A stretch of 5,151 bases of DNA from Candidatus Proendomicrobium guianensium (GTDB taxonomy: Bacteria > Elusimicrobiota > Endomicrobiia > Endomicrobiales > Endomicrobiaceae): contig WQVR01000079.1 in the NCBI GenBank assembly GCA_009785775.1, positions 1 through 5,151 on the forward strand, in the 5' to 3' direction. Below the pieces are notes generated by a model. That model did no database searches. It saw nothing but the letters and a program-made list of their open reading frames with translations, and had not been told where the DNA came from. A program made the position numbers and the translations under genes. Numbering within the stretch: position 1 is the first letter of the stretch; each line of letters begins with the position of its first letter. Shown piece by piece: positions 1-5,151 of this stretch.

Positions 1-140
1 TGCAGGCGTTCAGCGCCGGCCGTGTACCAAGCCCGCAGCGCGGTCATGGGGTCAGAATATATGGTTTCGCCTTCAATTTTGCCTTGTTCAAGCATTACGG
101 CATTACCACGCCTGATGTCTATTGCGGGTATAACTATCAT
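1..140 (-). CDS. hisA: HisA, phosphoribosylformimino-5-aminoimidazole carboxamide ribotide isomerase (5' part only)
   Basis: This is the N-terminal 46 residues of HisA, the (beta/alpha)8-barrel isomerase that opens the ProFAR aminoaldose to the ketose PRFAR in histidine biosynthesis. The gene is cut by the left window edge. The visible protein starts MIVIPAIDIRRGNAV and continues with LEQG, then ETIYSDP (residues 25-31) and AGAERL (41-46). This is the classic first beta strand, phosphate-side loop and helix of HisA. Asp8 in PAID corresponds to the known catalytic aspartate of the first strand. The usual IDIRGG reads IDIRRG, a variation that some HisA proteins also have. The ATG at 140 directly follows the hisB TAA (141-143) with no spacer. 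An AAGGGG ribosome site lies at 149-154, 8 nt upstream and inside the hisB 3' end, so translation is probably coupled. HisF shares the fold, but its N-terminus differs (usually KRIIPCLDV), so HisA is the better call. Confidence 0.93.
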   Translation of the reverse strand, partial: MIVIPAIDIRRGNAVMLEQGKIEGETIYSDPMTALRAWYTAGAERL

Positions 141-722
141 TTACAAAACCCCTTTTGTAGACGGAACAGACTTACTTTTTGTTTTGCTTATAGCCGCCCC
201 GAAAGCGCGCCCGAAACCCTTAAAAATACTTTCGGCTATGTGATGGTTATTTCTGCCTTTAAGCATTTTTATGTGAAGCGTTATGCCCGCGTTAGCAGCT
301 AACGCGTAAAAAAACTCGTGCAGAAGGTCGTAATCAAAACCTGTTTTCTGAAACTTTATATTTACTTCATAGCTTAAGTAAAACCTGTTAGATAAATCTA
401 GCGCTACATAAGCCAACGCCTCGTCCATTGGAAGCAAAAAGTGCCCGTAACGCACAATGCCTTTGCGCGCGCTAAGCGCAGTTTTTATCGCCTTGCCTAA
501 GGTAATGCCTATATCTTCTACAAGGTGGTGGTCGTCTATATATGTATCGCCCGAAGCTTTTATTGTTAAACTTATGCCGGCGTGCGCGGCAAAAAGGTTA
601 AGCATATGGTCCATAAACGGTATTGTAGTATCTATTTTTACAGGCGAATGTTTATCTAAGTTTAATGCAAGATTAACATTTGTTTCAGATGTTTGGCGTT
701 TCAAAGACGCTGTACGTTTCAT
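141..722 (-). CDS. hisB: HisB, imidazoleglycerol-phosphate dehydratase
   Basis: Complete 193-aa monofunctional IGPD, which dehydrates imidazole glycerol phosphate to imidazole acetol phosphate in the cytoplasm using two manganese ions. The length matches the usual single-domain enzyme of about 190-200 aa, and there is no fused histidinol-phosphatase domain. The internally duplicated fold is visible. The first half has IPFMDHML (34-41), HAGISLTIKASGD (47-59) and the metal motif DDHHLVEDIG (63-72). The second half has MDEALAYVALDLS (99-111), LHEFFYALAANAGITLH (134-150) and the second metal motif NNHHIAES (158-165). The metal-binding His and Glu residues of both HHxxE motifs are present (H65, H66, E69; H160, H161, E164), so the enzyme looks active. 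The ATG at 722 abuts the stop of the 68-aa ORF (723-725), and a GCAGGT ribosome site lies at 731-736. The C-terminal 14 residues are Lys/Ser-rich and lie beyond the conserved domain. The stop abuts hisA, so the gene sits inside one operon. Confidence 0.97.
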   Translation of the reverse strand: MKRTASLKRQTSETNVNLALNLDKHSPVKIDTTIPFMDHMLNLFAAHAGISLTIKASGDTYIDDHHLVEDIGITLGKAIKTALSARKGIVRYGHFLLPMDEALAYVALDLSNRFYLSYEVNIKFQKTGFDYDLLHEFFYALAANAGITLHIKMLKGRNNHHIAESIFKGFGRAFGAAISKTKSKSVPSTKGVL

Positions 723-929
723 TTAGTTATACCTGCTTGGCTTTGCTGTTTGGCTAAAGCCGTATTGTTTGTACTCTATATCGCGAAGCGCTACTTCAAG
801 TTTATCTAAAAGCAAAAGTTCGTCCATAGAGTAGCTTAGTTTTGCTTCGCTTTCAGAGTTACTTAAGGCATACTCGTTTACAAGGTGTATTATAAGTTCA
901 ATATCTCTTTGTGTTAAATTTACTTTCAT
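723..929 (-). CDS. Small conserved-looking protein of unknown function within the his operon (68 aa)
   Basis: I do not recognise this protein. It is 68 residues with no signal peptide, membrane segment or cysteine. Two amphipathic helices are likely: about residues 6-20 (TQRDIELIIHLVNEY) and 33-52 (YSMDELLLLDKLEVALRDIE). A Ser/Glu-rich linker (23-28) joins them, and the tail is polar. This suggests a small helical hairpin, perhaps a protein-protein interaction or oligomerising element, but that is inference. It is probably a real gene. Its ATG overlaps the hisD TGA in an ATGA (926-929). A good AGAGGT ribosome site lies at 935-940, 5 nt before the ATG. Its TAA (723-725) directly abuts the hisB ATG. 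That arrangement implies co-translation with histidine enzymes. It occupies the slot between hisD and hisB where hisC often sits, but it is far too short to be, or to be a recognisable remnant of, the HisC aminotransferase. Confidence 0.8.
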   Translation of the reverse strand: MKVNLTQRDIELIIHLVNEYALSNSESEAKLSYSMDELLLLDKLEVALRDIEYKQYGFSQTAKPSRYN

Positions 930-2098
930 TTTTTACCTCTTATAATTGCAGAGCGCGCATGATGCTCTAAGCCTTCGGCATTTGCAAATGTTTGGGTGTG
1001 CGCGTATATTTTATTTTTTGAATTTTTTACCTGCGTGTAGCTTATGCGTTTTAAAAATGTCATTACCGACAACCCTGACGAAAATTTCGCATTTGCTTCT
1101 GTCGGAAGCACATGGCTTGGACCTGCGGTATAATCACCAAGCGCGGTTGGCGTGTTATAGCCCATAAATACAGCGCCCGCATTATGAATTTTAGCGGCTA
1201 ACACCGAGGGGTTTTTAACCAATAACTCTAAATGCTCGGGGGCAATATCGTTTACAAATTCAACTGCTTGGTTTTGTGAACAATACTCAATTTTTACCTG
1301 ACTTTTTATTTCCTTTGGCAATTTTTTCTTAACTTCATCAAATTTTTGTTTAGAATCAGTAAACAAGTATGCTAAAGCCATAGGGTCATGTTCAGCTTGA
1401 GCTAAAATGTCAGCTACTATAAATTCTGCGTCTGCCCCTGAATCTGCAATAATCGCAACTTCAGACGGACCCGCAAGAGAATCTATACCAACTTTCCCAA
1501 ATACCAGTCTTTTGGCTTCGTTAACATAAGCATTGCCCGGGCCGACTATCATGTTTACGCCCTTTATTGTTTTAGTGCCGTAAGCCAAAGCCGCAATAGC
1601 TTGAGCCCCGCCGACAGTGTAGATTTCAGTTATACCGCAAATTTTTGCGGCGTACAAAACTGCGTCCGTCATTTTTGCAGGGGGCGTAACCATAACAATA
1701 CGCTTTACGCCTGCACATTTTGCCGGCACAGCAGACATTATAACGCTAGACGGGTAGCTAAACCGCCCGCCCGGAACGTAAATGCCAATGGATTCTATAG
1801 CATTATATTTTTGACCTGTTATTATGTCGCCATTTTCAACGTTCCACGATTTTTTTATGTTTTTGTATTCGTTATCGTGAAATTTTTTTACGTTTTTATA
1901 AGCAAAATCTATTGAAGCTTTAAGGCTTTTATCTATTTTCAAGGCGCTTTCTTTTATAGTTTTAAGCGGCACTTTAAAGTTTTGGGGCAAAAGCGCAACA
2001 CCGTCAAACTTTTTGGTATAGTCTGAAAGCGCTTTATCGCCGTTTTTTATTACATTTTGTATTATTTTACTTACTGCTTGTGTTATCTTGGTATTCAT
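926..2098 (-). CDS. hisD: HisD, histidinol dehydrogenase (short N-terminus)
   Basis: HisD is the zinc enzyme that oxidises L-histidinol to histidine in two NAD-dependent steps, the last step of the pathway. The 390-aa protein shows the family signatures in order: YVPGGRFSYPSSVIM (107-121), GGAQAIAALAYGT (163-175), VGPGNAYVNEAKR (185-197), AGPSEVAIIAD (209-219), LAQAEHD (232-238), IAPEHLELL (285-293), GDYTAGPSHVLPT (321-333) and EGLEHHARS (375-383). The expected zinc ligands (Q234, H237, D322, H380) and the catalytic Glu-His pair (E288, H289) are all present. The family is usually about 430 aa, so roughly 30-40 N-terminal residues are missing. An in-frame TAA at 2108-2110, with no start codon after it, rules out an upstream extension. 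The ATG at 2098 has no Shine-Dalgarno site and lies only 8 nt after a TATAAT box. It is the first gene of the his operon here and overlaps the next ORF by ATGA. Confidence 0.97.
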   Translation of the reverse strand: MNTKITQAVSKIIQNVIKNGDKALSDYTKKFDGVALLPQNFKVPLKTIKESALKIDKSLKASIDFAYKNVKKFHDNEYKNIKKSWNVENGDIITGQKYNAIESIGIYVPGGRFSYPSSVIMSAVPAKCAGVKRIVMVTPPAKMTDAVLYAAKICGITEIYTVGGAQAIAALAYGTKTIKGVNMIVGPGNAYVNEAKRLVFGKVGIDSLAGPSEVAIIADSGADAEFIVADILAQAEHDPMALAYLFTDSKQKFDEVKKKLPKEIKSQVKIEYCSQNQAVEFVNDIAPEHLELLVKNPSVLAAKIHNAGAVFMGYNTPTALGDYTAGPSHVLPTEANAKFSSGLSVMTFLKRISYTQVKNSKNKIYAHTQTFANAEGLEHHARSAIIRGKK

Positions 2099-2106
2099 AT
2101 CTGTAA

Positions 2107-2136
2107 ATTATACAAAAAATCAGCCTTTTGTATCAA
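2107..2136 (-). promoter_or_regulatory. Sigma70-type promoter of the his operon
   Basis: On the minus strand a TTGATA -35 box (2131-2136, five of six consensus bases) is separated by 18 nt from a perfect TATAAT -10 box (2107-2112). The usual spacing places the transcription start near A2100, two bases before the hisD ATG at 2098. The -35 box sits at the centre of a 16-base dyad, TTTGTAT-TG-ATACAAA (2127-2142). This dyad is also the upper stem of the terminator for the upstream gene, and it could alternatively serve as an operator. The promoter match is directly visible; the start site and any regulation are inferred. Confidence 0.75.
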
Positions 2137-2150
2137 TACAAACCGGCTGA
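2114..2150 (-). terminator. Intrinsic (Rho-independent) terminator of the ABC exporter transcript
   Basis: Read on the minus strand, TCAGCC (2145-2150) pairs with GGCTGA (2120-2125). Inside this stem TTTGTAT (2136-2142) pairs perfectly with ATACAAA (2127-2133) around a 2-base turn, and in RNA the last pairs would open to give a larger loop. A small internal mismatch (GG opposite A) separates the two stems. Six Ts follow immediately (2114-2119). The site lies about 150 bases after the exporter stop codon and in the right orientation to end that transcript. Its T-tract ends one base before the his -10 box, so terminator and promoter share the same bases. Confidence 0.82.
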
Positions 2151-2265
2151 GCCGGCGCAGTAAAAATTGATTTAAATTTTAAGGGATTTTACATTGCAAA
2201 ATATTTTGGGTTTGGGCGACGCCGGCTTGGGCGCAGTGTGCATAAGTGAAACGGCACATAAGCAC
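2151..2265. other. GC-rich intergenic patch with short repeats, within the 202-base gap 2099-2300
   Basis: Between the exporter stop and the his terminator lies a patch that is distinctly richer in GC than the A/T runs beside it. GCCGGC with GCAGT occurs twice: compactly at 2151-2161, and at 2221-2237 with six extra bases between the parts. TTGGGCG is repeated at 2212-2218 and 2227-2233. GGCGaCGCC (2215-2223) is a tight inverted repeat. TGTGC (2237-2241) can pair with GCACA (2254-2258). Short open frames of 24-30 codons cross the patch, but none has a good ribosome site or recognisable product. It could be part of a dispersed intergenic repeat or a structured 3' untranslated region; neither is proven here. 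Confidence 0.35.
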
Positions 2266-2300
2266 GAGTACAAGGAAGCATAAACTCAAAAGATAAGCAA

Positions 2301-4085
2301 TTAGTCTTGCATAAACTGAAGTTTGTACAGGTTTGAGTAGTACCCGTTTTTGGCAAGAAGTTCTTTATGACTACCGCCTTCAACAATATGGCCGCCTTCA
2401 AAAACATATATTTTATCGGCATTTATTATGGTTGAAAGCCTGTGTGCTATAACAATTGAAGTACGCCCGTGCATTAGCTTTTCTAAGCCTTCCTGCACCA
2501 TACGTTCAGACTTAGAATCAAGCGAACTTGTGGCTTCGTCTAACAAAAGTATAGGCGCGTTTTTAAGCATTGCGCGGGCTATGGAAATCATTTGTTTTTG
2601 CCCGCCGGAAAGTTTACTGCCGCGCTCGCCCACTAAAGTATCATAGCCGTGTTCAAGTTTTGTTATAAAGCCATGGGCGGCGGCGTGTTTGGAGGCTTCT
2701 ATGGCGTCTTCGTCTGTAGCGTCAGGGCTGCCCATTAAAATATTATTTTTTACGGTGTCGTCAAAAAGCACAACGTCTTGCGAAACCAAAGCTATTTTAT
2801 CGCGAAGCGACTTCATTGTGACAGTTTTAACATCTTGCCCGTCTATTTCTATTAACCCTTTTTGCGCTTCATAAAAACGAAGCAGTAAATTTATAACCGT
2901 AGACTTGCCCGAACCCGCAGCGCCAACTATGGCAACTTTTTCGCCTTTTTTCACTTCCATGCTAATGCCGTCAAGCACGGTAACGTCAGGCACATAGTTG
3001 AATTCAACGTTTTTAAGCTTTATTTCGCCGGAAGTAACTTCAAGTTCTTTTGCGTTTTGACAGTCGCGAATTTGGGGAACTTGGTCCATAATGCTAAAAA
3101 CCCTGTCTAGCGCGGCAATGCCGGCTTGAACGCGCAAGTTAAGCGAAGCAAGCGATTTCATAGGCTTATACGCCGCAACAATCGCAACCATAAACACCAT
3201 GAATTGCCCCGTTGTGAGCTGTCCCTGCATTATGCGCATACCGCCGTAAGCTATTGTTGCTGCCGCCCCTATACCGCCAAAAAACTCCATTAACGGGCTT
3301 AAAACATTATTATTTCTTGCCATTTTAAGTTGAATATTTGCTATGTCGTCTGCGTTTTTGCGGACTTTTACGGATTCCGCGTTTTCCATATTATAAGATT
3401 TAACAATTTTTATGCCCTGAAACGACTGTGACAGCACGCTAAACAATTGCCCGAAAGATACCTGTTGTTTAGCAAAAATCTTTTTTACCTTTTTGCCAAA
3501 GTAAGCTATAGGGTAAAACGCTATTGGAAAAACCACAAACATTACTATAGCCATTTCAAAGCTTGCCCAAAACATTACCCCGACTAAAAAAATTACCGAG
3601 AAAGTATCTTTAATAAGCGCGGTAAAGCCGTTAAGGACAGAGTCTCTTATAGTGCCCAAATCCCCTAAAAAATATACTAAAATTTCGCCGGAATTTTTTT
3701 TATGAAAAAAATCTAGGTCTTGAACTACAATTTTATCGTAAAGGTCGCCCTGCATTTTGCGCACAAAATTTACGCCGAGTTTCGCCATGGTAACGGCTTG
3801 AAAGTAAAAAGCAAAACCTTTTATGGCAAATATAGCTATAATTTTAATAGCTATCTGATAAAGTATCTCTCTGTTTTGTTCTATAAACACTTCGTCGTAA
3901 ACAGGCCTTAACAGCATAACAGAGTAGGCTTCGGCAAGCCCGAAAAGTATCATAAAAAATATTGCCACAGCCAACAACTTCCACTGCGGCATAACATAAC
4001 TTTTCCAAACGCGCTTCATACGCGCCCAAGCTTCCGGCGGCATAAAAGAATGTACGGCTTTTTTAATTTTATTTTTTAAATTCAT
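2301..4085 (-). CDS. MsbA-type ABC exporter, fused permease/ATPase half-transporter
   Basis: Complete 594-aa inner-membrane ABC exporter half-molecule that would act as a homodimer, flipping or exporting a lipid or lipid-linked glycan with ATP. It has about six membrane segments (near residues 36-58, 78-97, 155-175, 177-197, 262-285 and 292-310), followed by a nucleotide-binding domain from about 353. All motifs are intact: Walker A GAAGSGKST (388-396), Q-loop Q436, signature LSGGQ (492-496), Walker B ILLLDE with catalytic E517, D-loop SSLD (520-523) and switch H548. Length and architecture match MsbA and related lipid A exporters. However, MsbA-like proteins carry diverse substrates, so no gene symbol is assigned. 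The first 30 residues are basic and cytoplasmic. The ATG at 4085 is supported by an AAAGGA ribosome site at 4093-4098, 7 nt upstream. The 101-base gap to the glycosyltransferase gene upstream shows no convincing terminator, so the two may be co-transcribed. The intrinsic terminator at 2114-2150 ends the unit. Confidence 0.95.
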   Translation of the reverse strand: MNLKNKIKKAVHSFMPPEAWARMKRVWKSYVMPQWKLLAVAIFFMILFGLAEAYSVMLLRPVYDEVFIEQNREILYQIAIKIIAIFAIKGFAFYFQAVTMAKLGVNFVRKMQGDLYDKIVVQDLDFFHKKNSGEILVYFLGDLGTIRDSVLNGFTALIKDTFSVIFLVGVMFWASFEMAIVMFVVFPIAFYPIAYFGKKVKKIFAKQQVSFGQLFSVLSQSFQGIKIVKSYNMENAESVKVRKNADDIANIQLKMARNNNVLSPLMEFFGGIGAAATIAYGGMRIMQGQLTTGQFMVFMVAIVAAYKPMKSLASLNLRVQAGIAALDRVFSIMDQVPQIRDCQNAKELEVTSGEIKLKNVEFNYVPDVTVLDGISMEVKKGEKVAIVGAAGSGKSTVINLLLRFYEAQKGLIEIDGQDVKTVTMKSLRDKIALVSQDVVLFDDTVKNNILMGSPDATDEDAIEASKHAAAHGFITKLEHGYDTLVGERGSKLSGGQKQMISIARAMLKNAPILLLDEATSSLDSKSERMVQEGLEKLMHGRTSIVIAHRLSTIINADKIYVFEGGHIVEGGSHKELLAKNGYYSNLYKLQFMQD

Positions 4086-4186
4086 AGTTTGTTCCTTTAA
4101 CCGCCTAATGCGGGCACTAAAGGATATATTAAAACATATTTTTAAATTAATTGGAAATTAAAAAGATTTTTTGCGGTTGGTTTGCT

Positions 4187-5151
4187 TTAAACAACAGGAA
4201 CGTTAAAACTTTTATTCGGATAAAAACCTTTCTTTTTGCCCACCCTTAAATAATGGCGCACAGGCACACACCGCCTTCTTTTGTCTTTTAAGTATTTATC
4301 GGCATACCAGTGCGTGTCAAAAAGTCCTGACTTTAACATTAATTTTTCATCTTTAGATAACAGGCTTTTTCTATATACAGGAAAAAACAGTACCTGCACC
4401 GTAATATTGCCCTCCCTTGAAATTTTTTTTCTGTAAAATAATCTGTGCAATTTTTTTAAAAAATACTTTATTTTAGTATGCCCTACGCCCTTTAATTTAT
4501 AACTTTGGCTTTGCACTACAGCGCCGAAAACTCTTTCATAAACGTGAGCAAGCGTGCCGTCTTTTATGTTTGCGTCTGTTTTTTCAAAACAAGATATATC
4601 TATTTTATTTTGAAAAACCTTAAAACAATCTGCCCTTGCCATAAACATTGTTCCCGCAACACACTCAACCTTTTTGACGGTTTTTAAATTCAAAAATGAC
4701 AATACTTCATTTGTTTTATCTAAGTACCTGTTATAATAAAATTTTTCGCCCGTAAGGCAAATACGGCTTCCGAGCATTCCTGTTTTTTTATTTTTCTCTA
4801 AAATTTGTATGTTACGGTTTACTTGCAAAGGCGTTCCGATTAAAGCATTTATTAAAATGTCTGAAAATTGTTTATCATTTAAAGGGTAGCCGTTTATATT
4901 GCCGCATATTCTTGAGCTTGTATTTTTTGTATGCAGTTTTATTATGTATTTGTAACTGTCAAGATTTACCTTGTTTAAAGCGTAAAAAAAAGGACCTATA
5001 TCATAACCGCGATTTTCACACAAGTAAACTTCGGCGGTTTCTTTAAATTATTTTATTTTATTTGTTATTTCAGGATTTTCATGTGTTAAAGTAACAAATA
5101 AATCCCAGTCGAGCCCTTCTAAATTTTTAAACAAGTTTAAAAATTTATCCA
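4187..5151 (-). pseudogene. RgpF-like rhamnan synthesis / glycosyltransferase gene, 5' end beyond window, interrupted by in-frame TAA
   Basis: This is the 3' part of a gene for a protein of the rhamnan synthesis F (RgpF) type, involved in building surface polysaccharide. Family features follow the stop at 5048-5050: YLCENRGYDIGPFFYALNK, YKYIIKLHTKN, then VECVAGTMFMARADC and DGTLAHVYERVFG. The C-terminal 50 or so residues carry a tail module common in glycan-assembly proteins (SGLFDTHWYADKY, then HYLRVGKKKGFYPNKSF). The same frame upstream of the TAA encodes about 33 residues (DKFLNLFKNLEGLDWDLFVT, TLTHENPEITNKIK) that also fit the family, so the stop replaces one sense codon without a frameshift. 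A TTG at 5021-5023 could open a 278-aa fragment, but it has no ribosome site and would start inside a conserved block, so I do not accept it as a true start. The gene is likely inactive unless the TAA is a sequence error or is read through. It looks more AT-rich by eye than the his genes, common for glycan loci. The stop is 101 bases upstream of the exporter start. Confidence 0.8.

Noticed and set aside
926..928. Recoded TGA (alternative genetic code)
   Set aside because: HisD ends at its normal C-terminus at this TGA, and the next ORF starts in an ATGA overlap with its own ribosome site, so TGA acts as a stop.
946..1915. Plus-strand open frames opposite hisD (and similar ones opposite hisB, the exporter and the glycosyltransferase)
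   Set aside because: They lie antisense to clearly conserved genes, show no family motifs and have no supporting ribosome sites or operon context.
2172..2243. 23-aa minus-strand ORF before the his terminator, considered as a his attenuator leader peptide
   Set aside because: It contains only one His codon and no His run, has no clear ribosome site, and the strong promoter lies downstream of it, so classic His-codon attenuation is not supported.
2189..2422. 77-aa minus-strand open frame overlapping the exporter 3' end and extending into the gap
   Set aside because: It is out of frame with the exporter, overlaps 122 bases of its conserved C-terminus, has no ribosome site or recognisable motif, and its tail only reflects the GC-rich patch being open in several frames.
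4086..4186. Dedicated promoter or terminator between the glycosyltransferase and exporter genes
   Set aside because: Only weak AT-rich -10-like strings near 4120-4135, without a good -35 box, and a 4-bp hairpin at 4101-4113 were found. No GC-rich stem with a T-tract follows the glycosyltransferase stop.
5021..5023. TTG as a genuine start of a 278-aa glycosyltransferase
   Set aside because: It lies inside the conserved block YLCENRG, has no Shine-Dalgarno site, and homologous coding sequence continues upstream in the same frame.
5046..5066. Repeated AAAAT-like units on the minus strand around the TAA, considered as a phase-variation slippage tract
   Set aside because: The reading frame is the same on both sides of the tract, so gain or loss of one 5-base unit would break the frame rather than restore it, and only about three units are present.

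Overview
All recognisable genes in this window lie on the minus strand, so the biology reads from the right edge to the left edge. The genes are bacterial. They show tight packing with stop/start overlaps, Shine-Dalgarno sites, an intrinsic terminator and a sigma70-like promoter. The DNA is moderately AT-rich. TGA is used as a stop (hisD) alongside TAA, so the code is standard. An MsbA-type exporter beside an RgpF-like glycan gene suggests a diderm with surface polysaccharide or lipopolysaccharide. The phylum cannot be fixed from the sequence alone.

Right part (about 4187-5151): the 3' portion of a rhamnan-synthesis/RgpF-like glycosyltransferase gene. It runs off the right edge and carries a single in-frame TAA at 5048-5050. 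RgpF-like protein sequence continues in the same frame on both sides of this stop, so the copy looks disabled by a point nonsense change, unless the stop is a sequence error or is read through.

Middle (2301-4085): a complete 594-aa half-size ABC exporter of the MsbA type, with six membrane segments and an intact nucleotide-binding domain. It probably forms a cell-surface glycan/lipid unit with the glycosyltransferase gene.

Junction (2099-2300): a 202-base gap holding a GC-rich patch, then an intrinsic terminator whose hairpin contains the -35 box, and whose T-tract abuts the -10 box, of a strong promoter for the histidine genes. The predicted transcription start is about 2 nt before the hisD ATG, so the his message would be nearly leaderless.

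Left part (1-2098): a tightly coupled histidine biosynthesis operon, hisD - 68-aa unknown ORF - hisB - hisA (cut by the left edge). The unknown small ORF overlaps hisD by ATGA and abuts hisB. It occupies the place where hisC is found in many his operons. hisH is not between hisB and hisA. No novel defence or mobile system is visible. The most noteworthy items are the small his-operon ORF, the fused terminator/promoter with its near-leaderless hisD, and the nonsense-interrupted glycosyltransferase.
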